From contig NC_133293.1 of the NCBI RefSeq assembly GCF_005239225.2, positions 19,746,333 through 19,810,332 of the forward strand: DNA of 64,000 bases. Direction: 5' to 3'. A model generated the notes under the pieces. That model searched no databases. It had not been told where the DNA came from and saw nothing but the letters and a program-made list of their open reading frames with translations. Numbering within the stretch: position 1 is the stretch's first letter; each line of letters begins with the position of its first letter. This document shows, piece by piece, positions 24,918-37,302 of the stretch. The DNA comes from Populus alba. Its lineage: Eukaryota > Streptophyta > Magnoliopsida > Malpighiales > Salicaceae. The position numbers and the translations under genes are program-made.

Positions 24918-26036
24918 AATTGAGAATCAAATACAGTTTCTCTACCTTCTCTGGTGTCACTAGACTCGCTACTCGCCACCGCTACTTTTAGATAATAAAA
25001 GGAAGGAAAGGGGGTGGTTCGTGGGCGTTTCCTTGTGAATAAAAGATGTCGTCTTTACTGATTTTGGAGGTTTTTTTTTTTTTTTTTTTAAAGCACAGAG
25101 TAACAAAAAGAATTTCTGAAAATAGCACATCTAAAATCTTATTTACAAAAATAGCATAGCTTGCTGAGATGCGCATGTCTCACGTGCGTAACCCTGAGAC
25201 GCCAAGCTCTCACATGCATGACCAACTGCAGGTTGAAAGGTTGGAAAATGCACGTGCCATTTGAAAAATGCACGAGTTGAAATGCGTTGTTGGTCACCCA
25301 TAAGACCTGCGCGTATCCATAATAAATTTTGTTATTTTTATAAATAAATTTTCATCCGTGATATTTTTGGTTAAATTTTTTAACCACTATGCTATTTTTT
25401 TTATAAAAAAAACTCCACTTTACTAGGCAGGCTTGACATGGGCCCGTGCTCCGGGTTTGTATTTTTTATGCAAAAATCGATCCTTTAATGATGCGTACAG
25501 TTTGTATTTTTTTCATAACAAAAATATCTAGATAATGCAAACATATTTTAAAAAAATAAAAAAAATTAATGATTCGAGTTATAACTCTGATAAAAATAAT
25601 AAGTTGTTTTTATTTTCATTAGATGAAAAATTCTGAAGTATAATTTCGACAAAAAAATCTTATAATTTCAGAGAAGAAAGGAGTGCTCTTCGTCTATTAA
25701 AAAATCATTTTAAATGTTTACTTATTCGTTCTTTCACCACCATCACCAACCATAAATAAATTAAACTAGGCCCACTTCGATAATATCCGAGCCAACCTGA
25801 AAGTTTCTCAAAGGTTAGATAACGCCTGGCCCAATTCTGACCCAACTCGACTTGGCCCGTTGCTAAATACTAAGTGCAGCCTTACAGCTAAAACGACGTG
25901 ATTTTTGTTTAATGAAAACCAAACGCAATGTCGTTTGAACCTTTTCCATCTCTCTCCATTTCTCCGCCTATCCCTCTGCAATCTGCATCTCCTCAAAACC
26001 TAAAACCCTCTAATCAAAGCTTGAAACTTTTCAACA
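24918..26036. other. Intergenic region with a MITE-like element
   Basis: Promoter space of two divergent genes, the ureidoglycolate lyase family gene (-) and the PPR gene (+). A possible short inverted-repeat element lies at about 25142-25415. The PPR 5'UTR probably begins near 25900. Confidence 0.45.
25142..25415. mobile_element. Candidate MITE-like element with AT-rich inverted ends
   Basis: The left end tttacaaaaatagcatag (25142-25159) is matched in inverted orientation by ctatgctattttttttataa (25387-25406). The inside is richer in GC (repeated GCACGTG, CACATGCATG and CCAACTG-like words) than both flanks. No target-site duplication could be settled by eye and there is no transposase, so this would be a non-autonomous element about 270 bp long. 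Confidence 0.35.
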
Positions 26037-28391
26037 ATGGAAACACCACCACGAGATCCCCAAAATTCTAAACCACAAACAGAACAAGACCTATTAGGAA
26101 CCCTAACAACAATCCTGACTTCGGAAAACTTCTCCTTTGAATCCCTAAAACCCTACATTCCCCATCTCTCCACTAACCCTAGCCTCTTAATCTCTTTATT
26201 AAATTCAAAAACCCTAATTCAAAACCCTAACACTCTCCTTCAGTTTTACACATGCCTCCCTCCTTCAATTACCCACCACTCACCTCTCCCTCTACTCTCT
26301 CTTCTCCCTTCCATTCTCCGGCGCCGCCATTTCTACGCTGCCAAATCTCTTCTTTCCTCCTTTATCTCCGTAGACAAATCGAGCTCCCTTCATTACCTCC
26401 TCCTCCACCCCCAGAAAACCAAAAACCCCGTCTCCTGTTTGCACATTTCGAAGCCTCTTCTTGATGTTTCCATTGGAGCCTATGTTGCGTGCGGTAGGCC
26501 CCATCAAGCTGCACAAATTTTTAACAGAATGAAGAGATTGGGTATGCAGCCTACTTTGTTAACTTGCAATACTTTGTTAAATGCTTTAGTGAGATACCCG
26601 TCTTCGCATTCAATCAGATTGTCTAAAGCTGTCTTTACTGATTTTATTAAGATTGGTGTCAAGATTAATACGAACAGTTTTAATATTTTGATTCATGGAT
26701 CTTGCATGGAGAACAGGTTTGGTGAAGCAATAAGGGTTTTGGGTAAAATGCGGGATTATGGATGTCCGCCAGATAATATTACTTATAATACAATTTTGGA
26801 TGGTTTGTGTAAGAAAGGGAGGTTAAATGAGGCCAGGGATTTGTTGTTGGATATGAAAAATAAAGGTTTGTTCCCGAATAGGACTACGTTTAATATATTG
26901 GTCGTGGGGTGTTGTAGGTTAGGGTGGTTAAAGGAGGCAGCGAACATTATTGAATTAATGTCGCATAATAATGTGGTGCCAGATGCTTGGACATATAATG
27001 TGATGATTAGTGGGTTTTGTAAACAGGGTAGGGTTGCTGAGGCAATGAGGTTAAGGGAAGAGATGGAGAATTTGAAGCTGTCACCCGATGTGGTAACGTA
27101 TAATACTTTAATTAATGGGTGTTTTGAACATGGGAGTAGTGAGGATGGGTTTAAATTGATTGAGGAGATGGAAGGGAGAGGAATGAAGCCGAATTCAGTT
27201 ACTTATAATGTGATGGTTAAGTGGTTTGTGAAGAAAGGGAAAATGGATGAAGTGGATAAGACTGTTAGAAAGATGGAAGAAAGTGGGTGTTTGCCAGATA
27301 TCGTTACTTATAATACTTTGATAAGTTGGCATTGTAAGGTGGGGAAGATGGATGAAGCATTCCGATTGATGGATGAAATGGGGAGGAAAGGTCTGAAGAT
27401 GGATGACGTGACTCTTAACACTATGCTCCGTGCCCTTTGTAGGGAGAGGAAGCTTGATGAAGCACACGACTTGCTTTGCAGTGCTCGTAGGCGAGGCTAT
27501 TTTGTTGATGAAGTTAGTTATGGCACTTTGATCATAGGATATTTTAAGCATGAAAAGGCAAGTCAAGCTTTGAGGCTTTGGGATGAGATGAAGGAGAAAG
27601 AGATCATTCCAAGTATTATCACCTATAACTCTATGATTGCAGGCTTATGCCAAATGGGAAAAACTAATCAAGCAATAGACAAGCTGGATGAACTTCTGGA
27701 TAGTGGTTTGGTCCCTGATGAAATTACGTACAACACAATTATTCATGGATATTGCCAGGAGGGTCAAGTTGAGAAAGCATTTCAGTTCCACAACAAAATG
27801 GTTGAGAAAAACTTTAAGCCAGATGTAGTTACTTGTAATACTCTTCTTTGTGGGCTCTGCAGAGAAGGTATGCTTGAAAAAGCTCTTAAGCTCTTCAACA
27901 CGTGGATTTCAAAGGGTAAAGATGTTGATGCTGTTTCATACAACACAATAATTTTATCTCTTTGCAAAGAGAAGAGATTTGGGGAAGCCTTTGATCTTCT
28001 TGCAGAAATGGAGGAAAAGAAACTAGGACCTGATTGTTATACATATAATGCCATTCTCGGTGGACTTACTGATGCTGGAAGGATGAAGGATGCAGAGGAG
28101 TTCACATCAAAAATTGCTGAGAAAGGAAAATTGGAGTATCAGTTCTTAGAATTGGGGAAGAGGCAGGACACAAGGACCAGTGAGATTCACCAGGAACCTC
28201 ATCCAAATGCGATTGCTTATTCAAACAAGATTAATGAGCTTTGTTCTCAAGGGAGGTACAAGGATGCAATGAAAATTTTCCATGAATCGACTCAAAAGAA
28301 CATCATCTTACTTAAATCTACTTACATTGATCTGATGGATGGCCTTATTAAGAGGAGGAAAAGCACATCAAAAGGCATGTTATCTTCGTGA
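26037..28391 (+). CDS. P-type pentatricopeptide repeat (PPR) protein
   Basis: A single intronless ORF of 784 residues, as usual for plant PPR genes. After a Ser/Leu/Pro-rich N-terminus (residues 1-140) about 17 consecutive 35-residue PPR motifs follow, from PLLDVSIGAYVACGR to the final IAYSNKINELCSQGR. Typical units read VTYNTLINGCFEHGSSEDGF and ITYNTIIHGYCQEGQVEKAF. No E, DYW or SMR domain follows, so this is a P-class protein, a family that binds organellar RNA and affects its stability, splicing or translation. An N-terminal targeting peptide is not obvious: the first residues contain acidic ones (METPPRDPQNSKPQTEQDLL). It resembles, from memory, Arabidopsis At2g16880. The target RNA cannot be told by eye. 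Confidence 0.95.
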   Translation: METPPRDPQNSKPQTEQDLLGTLTTILTSENFSFESLKPYIPHLSTNPSLLISLLNSKTLIQNPNTLLQFYTCLPPSITHHSPLPLLSLLPSILRRRHFYAAKSLLSSFISVDKSSSLHYLLLHPQKTKNPVSCLHISKPLLDVSIGAYVACGRPHQAAQIFNRMKRLGMQPTLLTCNTLLNALVRYPSSHSIRLSKAVFTDFIKIGVKINTNSFNILIHGSCMENRFGEAIRVLGKMRDYGCPPDNITYNTILDGLCKKGRLNEARDLLLDMKNKGLFPNRTTFNILVVGCCRLGWLKEAANIIELMSHNNVVPDAWTYNVMISGFCKQGRVAEAMRLREEMENLKLSPDVVTYNTLINGCFEHGSSEDGFKLIEEMEGRGMKPNSVTYNVMVKWFVKKGKMDEVDKTVRKMEESGCLPDIVTYNTLISWHCKVGKMDEAFRLMDEMGRKGLKMDDVTLNTMLRALCRERKLDEAHDLLCSARRRGYFVDEVSYGTLIIGYFKHEKASQALRLWDEMKEKEIIPSIITYNSMIAGLCQMGKTNQAIDKLDELLDSGLVPDEITYNTIIHGYCQEGQVEKAFQFHNKMVEKNFKPDVVTCNTLLCGLCREGMLEKALKLFNTWISKGKDVDAVSYNTIILSLCKEKRFGEAFDLLAEMEEKKLGPDCYTYNAILGGLTDAGRMKDAEEFTSKIAEKGKLEYQFLELGKRQDTRTSEIHQEPHPNAIAYSNKINELCSQGRYKDAMKIFHESTQKNIILLKSTYIDLMDGLIKRRKSTSKGMLSS

Positions 28392-28773
28392 CTTTTTATT
28401 GGGGTTGTTCTGGAAAGTGTTGACTCGGAGAAGGCTCATCGTTGTTTTTAGCTCAGATTCATCAGGATTTAAACTCAAAGCCGAGTTTCAGTAATTTTTT
28501 GGATCGGTTTCTTCATTTTAAACAACTTGAAGAGATAATTTTCTGGCAAAAGATTCGAGAAGGGTATCGTGCCAAAGAAGGGTATTAGAGTCTGCCTTCT
28601 GAAAGCCAAAGAAGGGGAACATACACCAACCCTGAAAGAGGAGAGTTGCAATCCTACCACATTACACTGAGCTTTTGTACCTCAAAAGTCCTGATATTTC
28701 TAGTTCTGTAGTCCTTACTCCTGTTCTTTTGTATACTGTCGTGTTGATTTTCAATTAAGCCAGCCATGCATAT

Positions 28774-28905
28774 ATGATAGAGTAAAAATTTTGTACAATT
28801 GCCGCATAAAACAGTGCAATGAAATCTAACCTTCCCATAGATGATAGAATCAAAATTTTGTACAATTGCTGCGTAAAACAGTGCAATAAAATCTCTCCTT
28901 TCCAT
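28774..28905. repeat. Tandem duplication, ~67 bp unit x 2
   Basis: The word ATGATAGA(G/A)T followed by AAAATTTTGTACAATTG, GC(A/G)TAAAACAGTGCAAT and AAATCT occurs at 28774 and again at 28841. A few substitutions separate the copies. Confidence 0.8.
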
Positions 28906-29526
28906 TTCTGGGATCATTTTGGATTGTATTACCTCAGGTTTGATCGCGTTGTTTTGTTAGATTCATATGCTATACAATTTGAATCTGAGTATCCGCTCTA
29001 CGGATACGGGGATTTGCACATCAGATTTCCATTTATAGCAGAGAAAAGGAAAGATGATAAACTGATAGCCCATTGTTAGGTAATAGCAACTCATTGTAGT
29101 TCTGTAGACTGATTCGCCAATTCTTCCTCATACTCATCCATTTAATGTCAGAATGTATTTCAATAGTTTATTTTTAATTCATTATCTTAGCTGCTTTCCT
29201 ACTTGTGTGAAGTTGAAGGGATCAGCAGCGGGATTATTGGCTTGCAAAGTGTAAACATGGTTGCTCATTTGCTCTTCCATTCTGATCCCTGTAAAAAATG
29301 TGAGCTCTTACTAATATAATAGAATTTGTTGACTAACATGAATGGATACTTTAAAAAAGAAATATTAATTTAATGCATGACTTTGGGTTAGTGGAGCTTG
29401 TGTCCCTGAAGAAGGGTTACATGCCTTGTATCTTAATTTTGTCAGTTGTTCATGGTCAAGCAGAACGAAGCAAGCACCAAGCAGTATCTAAGGTTTGGGA
29501 ATCTATACTTTTTCTAGAGATCAAGG

Positions 29527-29773
29527 ACGCTTGCCTTCTTGTTTACTTGCTATAATAAAGTCACCACTTGCAACCCTTTTTTGCTAAAAAACGCTTGCCT
29601 TCTTGTTACTTGCTATAATAAAGTCACCACTTGCAACCCTTTTTTGCTAAAAAAAGAATATCAATTTAAGTGAATGTCTGGTTTTTCCACTGTGCGCGCT
29701 CACCACTTGCAACCCTTTTTTGCTAAGAAAAGAATATAATTTAAGTGAATACTGGTGTTTCCACTGTGCGCGC
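29527..29773. repeat. Two overlapping tandem duplications (~64 bp and ~76 bp units)
   Basis: Block A (ACGCTTGCCTTCTTG to TTTTGCTAAAAA) occurs at 29527 and 29591. The end of block A plus downstream sequence (CACCACTTGCAACCC to CACTGTGCGCGC) then occurs at 29624 and again at 29700. The copies are nearly identical, so both events look recent and one built on the other. Confidence 0.8.
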
Positions 29774-31024
29774 CACCTTCTCTCAATATCCCTTTGCAGG
29801 ATTCACTACTTTCTGGATGCAATGAGTTAGTGCTCCATGACTGCATTGATTTTACTGTACAATTAGAAACTAATGAGGATGTGCATGGCACATAATCAAC
29901 TAGATCGATCCAGTCTGAGATTTGCAAGGAGCAATTTAGCTCGAGACAGCTGTTTGCACAGTATTTTCATCAGAAGATTTAAACACCAGTTTATTCCAGT
30001 TTCTGTTCAAGCCATAAAATCCATAAATTTACCCAGAATGAAACCACTTTAGGTTTTAAATAGGGAGACATGACCTTGACCCTTGTGAGTTGGGGCAGGA
30101 GAAGTCTCACCCAACCTTACCCTGCTTAACATGTTTCATGTTTAAGCTTTCACATTTTCTGGCAAAGACCTAAAATAACTACCATAAACACATACTTCCT
30201 ATAAAGAAAAATGGTGCCCAGAAACTTGTAAGAAATTGCGTTGCTCAAGGTCGTGTCTACAGGGTAAGACTGAGTTTTTTCTTGCCAAACAAATGGGGGG
30301 GAAATTAAAATTATGCAGCTGTTTAATTTCTTTTCCACTCATGATTATATACATGACCGAGTGATCGATTCCTAGAAAATAAATAGCAGAAAATTCTAAC
30401 TTAAAATACAATTTCCAGAACACGATTTCTGACCTTGTCTAAAACAAGATGTTCTTCTCTATGAATTTTCTTCCCGAACTAAAGACAATCAACTTCACGT
30501 TCCCGCGCTTTTCTCCACAACTTAATTCAGTTTACACCAAACCCCAAAAAACAGATAAAATAAAATAAAAAATCGGTTTTTCCCTTTTCTGTTGATTAAT
30601 GAGAGCACACTCACTGTCCAAATTGACCAAAGACAGCAACTTTTGGCTAACTTTTGTACTCTTGCAAGCAAGTAAACAAAACTATTAACCGTGGGAGAGG
30701 TTTTTCTTCTTGAAATGGGTGCCCTAACATTTACATCTCTTTTTTCTAGAAGGTCAGGTCATTAGAGATAGATTCAAGAAAATAAAAATAAAGGGAGAAA
30801 CCGTGTGGCAAAAAGCCCTACAAGATTTATTCAAACTAAGCAATGACGCGTGGACCTTAATGGAAAATGGTGCAATCCAATTTCTTGATATTGCTTGAGA
30901 TCTAATTAATTTAGTCTAATGAGCTGCCCTGAACTGATTAATTATGAGACTGATTGGGATGTTTGGTTATTTACATATAATTCCATGTTAAGTCCTCTCT
31001 CGTGGGAGGCATGATGCTTATACG

Positions 31025-31028
<4 letters not shown>

Positions 31029-31095
<67 letters not shown>
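31029..31095. repeat. (AT)n microsatellite
   Basis: An uninterrupted run of about 33 AT dinucleotides, the longest in the window. Such runs are length-polymorphic and error-prone in assemblies. Confidence 0.95.
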
Positions 31096-31098
<3 letters not shown>

Positions 31099-33758
31099 TT
31101 ATGGATTAAAATAATTTTAAAAATCTTTTTAATATTGTAAGTTATTCAAAACCGTTTTAAAAAGATATAAAAATTATTAATTTCATATTTTTTTTCAAGT
31201 GAGGGATAATTTGAAAAACAAATTATAATGCAAAAAACAAACACTATAAAAACACACTCTATAGATTCAGAGATAATAAAAATAACAAAAAAAAAATTAT
31301 CATAAAAAAAACCCAGTTCTAATCTGGAAAAGCATTGAGATTTATTTTTTTTGCATTATTTGGTGACAGAAAATTACTGAGGTGGTGATAATTGCATTAG
31401 AACTTTGCTATTTTTAGAAAGCATGCGCACACCCCAACCAGCAAAATAATGGTCTCTTTGGTCTTATAATTGGTCGGGGGGGTGACATTACAACCACCAC
31501 TTATGAAGCAAAAGCAATTTTCATGTGTTCCTCAATCAACTTTAATTATTTTCCTTAGATAAAAGGTGCGTGTAGAAAATAATTTATCAAACACCAAAAC
31601 TATTGCGTAATCAGTAAAGGAATCTAGATTTCATTGTGGAAGCATCAACTGGACAATTAGCATAGTAAACATAAAAAATTGATGAGCTAACATATTCATT
31701 TGAAAAAAAGTTAGGTGAAACAATGCATTTTATCTTATTGTGCTTTTGAAAGTCTAATTTTTTGGCTCAATCGGTCGGTCGATTTGTAATGGTAAGTGAA
31801 ATCGATTAACCTATCCTAAAAATAATAGGGGAAAATCTCAAAACTATCAAAATTAGGGGGATTAGTAAGATTTTTTTTATATCTAGAGACTCGACGGTCT
31901 GCATAGCGACACAATGGCTACTATAAGTAAAATGACTTTCGAAAACTATTGTAAAAATTTGAGTGCGTCCTATGATCAGATAAAAAATAAATGTCCTTTT
32001 GATATGTTATTTTGGTCTACCACAATCAAATATCCTCTTGTACTTAAACATGTCCTAACGATCAATAAATGCATCTGTTAGACTATCCATATAATTTGTT
32101 TGGAGCAGATTCTCATTTAGTTATGACAAATTAACATATGAATGCTCAGAATCACCTGTTATCACAAGTCTGGCAATATCATTGACATTGAAAAACAGAT
32201 GACAACCACTATTTGAATAATAACTTTTTGAGATTTTAATTATAATCTATTTTGTAGTTTACAAGTTAGATAAAGATGTACATTTGATTTCTAAAATATA
32301 TTTGAAAAAAAAATTCATAAAATTTTAATTTCTATGTAAAACAATCAATTGATTAATACAACTAGATACAACTTTCACCTCATTTTAAAAACGCAATTCG
32401 ATTAAAATACGCTGCTTCACCAAATTCTTTTAAACTATAATATCTTATGTTTACTATGCTAATTATATATATATATATAAAAACCATTGTGGAACAGCCG
32501 AATGACTGTCAAGACTTTTTCTAATGTGCTGTGCAGTCAAAGGCTCATTTCTCTGATCGATCCCGTTTCAAACATCATGTCTTAATTTATCTTTTAGTCT
32601 CACCATTGTTTCTCATATTGGAGGCTCATTTGCCTCTTTCATCTCTTGTCTTCGTGTTTGTAAGATGCGGGCTACCGAATTTCCTTTTTTTTTTTCTTTT
32701 TTAATTTCTGGTTATGGAATCATAGCTCTTCGGCCTAATCTAGACTAATTGTGTACGAAATTCCTTCTTTTTACCTTTAATTAATGTTCATTATGACCGC
32801 AGATTCAAGCTTATCTGTATCATCTATGCGTCACGTACGCTTGATCCCCTGTGAGGTGTAGCAGAGACGAGCAACAGGCATTCATTGGTGGTGGAGGCTA
32901 AATAATTCTAGCATGATTTTGGGTGCGAAAAAGGAATTCGAACATATGGGTGGCTAGATTTATTATGAACATTTGTTGACTTTGGGGGAATTTGGCATGA
33001 GTATTAGGTTGCTGAAAATTAAAAGGGAAATTTAAGAAATGTTAAGGTCCTTTGTCACAGGATCATGGCTTGTGTCAATCATGGTTAATAATGGAGTTTA
33101 AGATCGATTCACTTTTTTTTACCTTTCTATTATATATGGGTGGGGTAATAATAATTCCATATCTCTTTATACTTGGCCTTGGTCCACACGCAAAAGACTC
33201 TCTGTCTGTCTCGAACGTGACAACAGAAGTTGAGAAACGTATCCACTGAAAAACTTCGAGCATGGTACCGTGAAGCCTATAATATTTGGTATCAATCTCG
33301 AATTAGAAAACTCGAGAGTGGACTCATTAAATTAGTGGTTAATTTACGGTACTTATTATCCACTCTTTCTTTTCTTAATCCCATGGAAAAACACCAACAT
33401 TGAAAATGGAAAATTCATCTAGATTTTGCTTTTTACAATATTATGAGAGCAACTCCAATAAAATATGCTATTTTGAAGACCCAAATTGATAAAAAAGCTA
33501 CTTAAATAACATATATATATATATATATTATTTTTTTTGTTTATGTGCATTTCAACGATAAAAAAGTTATTTTAAAGTTTGCATATTTCTTTTCTTTTAT
33601 TGTTCTGTTTTTAAAAGAAAAACAGAGGTCAACTATAGATAAAGAGACGCTGGTCACACGGGTTTATGTATCTTCTCTTTACTTTTGTTTTTTCAGTAGA
33701 AAAAAAAAGATATAGAATTAAAAATCACAAACAAAATGTTCACTTACTGTTGTTAATT

Positions 33759-33761
<3 letters not shown>

Positions 33762-33809
<48 letters not shown>
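33762..33809. repeat. (AT)n microsatellite
   Basis: Perfect AT dinucleotide run of about 24 units. Confidence 0.95.
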
Positions 33810-33813
<4 letters not shown>

Positions 33814-34738
33814 AAATGTGAATAGTCTGTCTATTTTTTGAACTGAAAAGGGAAGATCTCGATTGAATCTCAACACATCATCCAAGAATACAAACCAACT
33901 TAAGGAAAAAAAAATACAATTATAACAAACATGTAGATAAATTAATTAATATTGCAACGATCGAGCACGTAACTATTTTTTTTCCTGGGGTCTTATTTAT
34001 AATTTCTCTTAACTAATTTAAAAATAATATCGGTGACGAAAGGGGAGAAACCTAACAAAGGCACCACATTGAAATTAAGAATAGGCAAGAAAAATACTGT
34101 CCAACTACTTCGCACTACAAACCATGTTACAGACACAAAAATTTCTAACTTGAAGAAAGAATGGCATTAGAGCGTAGAAATATTACTTGGAGAAAACAAA
34201 AGTCTCTTTTAAAAGGTCACACTCTTGGGGACTTTTTATAACAAAACGAAGATGATAAGGATCCTCTTTTCTCTCTCGTTTTCTTGCTCCCCCACGAGCC
34301 ATCGGCTCCCACCGAACTAGTGACCCACCATGGACAATACGAGCTTATTAGGGCTCCATCTGTTGTACTCTCTTAAATCTTCGGTCATTATCTCTAATAC
34401 TCGCCACTCATGCAGTTAAGTAGTTGGAAGATGGTGATAGGCTGCTTCTTCTTCTCGGTCTGCTGAGACAGCATTACAAGTCATAATCCCTCGGTAAAAA
34501 GCCGGCATCCGATGAGCTAATTTGGATGGCAAGATCGGCCAGGTGGCATTCTCTTTGTAGTCGAGACTTAGATTTTGATTTCCCCCCCATGCAGATGGCA
34601 ATTTATCTCAAAGAGAAAGAGCAAGCTTGCGCTCTTGACGTCTCTGTATATTGCATGTATGTTGGTGCCTGGCTGTCTATGAATACATGTGTACGTACAC
34701 GAGATCATCTCTGTAGTACTGTGGAATACATACATGAT

Positions 34739-34836
34739 ACATACATTATTCAGACCAGTGGAGAGAAGCCAAAACTACATACATACATACATACATACTA
34801 CATACATACATTATTCAGACCAGTGGAGAGAAGCCA
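34739..34836. repeat. Compound TACA microsatellite with a duplicated 33 bp flank
   Basis: A 33-base unit (ACATACATTATTCAGACC...GAGAAGCCA) occurs at about 34739-34771 and again 65 bases later. A CATA tetranucleotide run separates the two. Slippage between the two CATA tracts explains it. Confidence 0.75.
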
Positions 34837-35339
34837 GAATTACCACTGTTACTTGATCAGCCTTGAGATTCTATAACAAGGTCTCTTGGTAAGTGATTCG
34901 ACAGGTTGGTACCAAGATGATCCACACCTACTCATGTTTAGTTAATTTAACAACAAGATCAGTAACAAAAACATCACTGCAGATTCAGGAATTCGGACAA
35001 ATGTGTGGTTCTGATCGCTGGAACAAAGGTTTGAAAGTGATATTTATGATGACATAACAGAAGGTAGTTAATTTATTCCTAGAATTATAACTAATGTACG
35101 ACTACTGCTGGGGATTGTATAGTTCTGTGTTGGCATCAGCCTCGAAGCCAATTTCATCTCCCGAGTCCGGAAAGGCATGTGTGATAGGACTAGTATTGGT
35201 ATGGAGTTAGTGATGAGCAATACCTACTATATTTTGACGACTTACAAGCAATGATGGACACTACTTACCACCAAGGGTCCACGTAGATGATCAGTCAAGT
35301 TCTGTAGTGAAGGAGGATGTGAAGCAGTTTTCCATGTCT

Positions 35340-35600
35340 TATTTATTATAAAATGATATAAATTATATTTCAATATTTTATTTAATAGTTTAAGGTTTGA
35401 TTAAGATAATTCTTTGAATATAGTATTAGAGGTTTGATAGCTAAGCAGTCATGAATTTAAATCTTTTTATCTTTATTTATTTAATAAAAATTAAGTATAA
35501 AATAGTATGAATATGTGTAAATTTTAAATTTAAAGAGTTTTTATTTGAGAAGTTATTTGAGAAAAAAAATTTAATAAGATGATAAGATTGAGTCATTACT
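35340..35600 (+). repeat. Dispersed repeat family 2, copy A
   Basis: Landmarks in order: ATTTAATAGTTTAAG, GATAATTCTTTGAATATAG, CATGAATTTAAATCT, ATTTATTTAATAAAAATTAA, GTGTAAATTTTAAATTTAAA. The same order recurs at 47790-48000 (reverse) and 49296-49500. The central TTTAAATCT/TTTGAATCT sits where a tRNA-like B-box word would be. Confidence 0.6.
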
Positions 35601-35919
35601 AATAGTTTAAGTTTTTAGATTGAGATGATTTTTTAAAAATATTGATGATTTTTATATTTTTTTTGCTATAAATCTAATGTATATTTCAAACTTTAGATAA
35701 GAAGTAAAAAATATTTTTTTATTACTTCATCAACTTCGGCTAAACCTCTACTTTAAAGTGAGTCAGCTCTCAAAAGGTGCCGATTGTTGAACATTCATTT
35801 TAATGATTTTTGAAGTAATTTGAATATGTTAGATAGTATTGCGCAACAAAATCATACGAGCGTTTGATTTCCTTACTCAGCAAAACTACTTTCCTTTTTT
35901 TTTTTTTTTTTATAATTTT

Positions 35920-36125
35920 AGAATATATTTAAAAGTGTGATTGTAGTTGTTTTTTAAAATGCTTTTACTTGAAAATGCATTAAAATAACATATATTTTTT
36001 TATTTTTTTTCAAAATTATTTTTAACATTAATATATCAAAATGATATAAAAACACTAAAAATTATTAATTTGAAACAAGAAAAAAAAAATTTAAATATTT
36101 TTAAAATATAAAAGTAAACAGAGTC
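35920..36125 (+). repeat. Dispersed AT-rich repeat family 1, copy
   Basis: Landmarks: AAAGTGTGATTGTAG, TTTTTTAAAATGCTTTTACTT, AATGCATTAAAATAACAT, TTATTTTTAACATTAATATATCAAAATGATATAAAAACACTAAAAATTATTAATTT (several short words in this order). Related copies lie at 5757-5885 (-), 12810-12955, 36440-36605 (-), 44125-44290, 45165-45290 (-), 50310-50515 (-), 60760-60960 and 60965-61150 (-). Confidence 0.6.
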
Positions 36126-36723
36126 CTAATCTATGCTCTGACCGAGTGATCGAAGGTACACTAGTGCTATCTTAATCAATTAGTTTTCGACATAATCGTG
36201 TTTAGTAGACCTTCTGGTAAAAAACTAATTAATTCTTTGCCCACTTTTCTATCGAATTCCTAGTGGGTTCTCTTTCCATCTTGCTCTATGATGTCATCTA
36301 CAGATCCCTGAAAAAGGTTTTTTTAATATATAGACAGTGGAGGAAGAAAAAAGTTTCAACACATATATATCGTGCTAAACTCAAATCTCGAGTCAACTAT
36401 TTCTTCTATAGTGTATGATTAAGCACAAATTTGTTTATGCGGTTTAGCCTTGTTTTTTTTTTTATATATATATTTTTTCTAAATTATTTTTTTTATATTT
36501 TAGAATAGTTTTAATATGATTATATCAAAAATAAATTTTAAAAATTAAAAAAATATTTTTTAAAATATATTTCTAAGTAAAAAAGTACTTTTCAAAGTAA
36601 CCCTACCACCATATAAAATACTATATAAATAAAGCTAATATCTTTATTATTATTTTAATTTTTACATTGACAAAAAATATTAAGACTTGTTCAAAAATCT
36701 CTTGATTTTCTTTGTAGAAAATG

Positions 36724-36725
<2 letters not shown>

Positions 36726-36757
<32 letters not shown>
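36726..36757. repeat. (AT)n microsatellite
   Basis: Perfect AT run of about 16 units, about 0.5 kb upstream of the LOB-domain gene. Confidence 0.95.
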
Positions 36758-36759
<2 letters not shown>

Positions 36760-37195
36760 CCAGAATTAAAATGAGAAGAATTCAAGGTTAGGCATAATCA
36801 ATTTGTTTGATACCTTGAAAACAAAATTAAGTATGCAACTAGAAATTTGGTAATTCATAGCCAGCACTGAAAGAAACTTCTCTGAAATAATTTTGGCAGT
36901 ACTGTATGACTCTTCCTAAGCTGTCCTGCCCTGTACGAGCTGCCTTCCAACTGAAGACATGTGACGACTAGATCAACAAAAAAAATGTAGTGCTTTGGAA
37001 GGAAGAAAAAAAAGTCCATATACCATTTTATTTTTAAATAATACAAACTTATTTTAAAAATAAATTTATTTTATATTTATATTCTTGCACCTTCTATTAC
37101 GGACATTGTCAAACTAACCAAACGAAACGTGAGTGGTTTCAAATTGTGACATCATTAAAAGATTAATGACATAAGCTTGACCTCATATATTCCTC

Positions 37196-37294
37196 TATAT
37201 ATTCCCTCCTTTTGGTTTCTGTGAAGTATACTCGCAAAGCAGCAGCAATTAGCTCCTCCATTTCCCTTCTCCACATCTCTCTCTCTCTCTCTCT
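37196..37294 (+). promoter_or_regulatory. LOB-domain gene core promoter and leader
   Basis: A TATA-like TATATAT lies at 37196-37202, 101 bases before the ATG, and a (CT)n leader tract at 37277-37294. Pyrimidine-rich leaders are common in plant transcription-factor genes. Confidence 0.55.
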
Positions 37295-37302
37295 GATCAA
37301 AT

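Larger units (their letters stand above)
28392..37302. other. 8.9 kb intergenic block, AT-rich, no gene found
   Basis: It holds the PPR 3' flank with two small tandem duplications (28.77-28.91 and 29.53-29.77 kb), (AT)n tracts at 31029-31095, 33762-33809 and 36726-36757, a compound TACA microsatellite near 34.73-34.84 kb, and dispersed AT-rich repeat copies at 35340-35600, 35920-36125 and 36440-36605. ORFs here are short and lack domains. The last ~250 bases are the LOB-domain gene promoter and leader. Confidence 0.55.

Noticed and set aside
34660..34690. TGCCTGGCT followed by a partial match to miR160
   Set aside because: Only the first nine bases agree and no complementary arm that would make a hairpin is present nearby.
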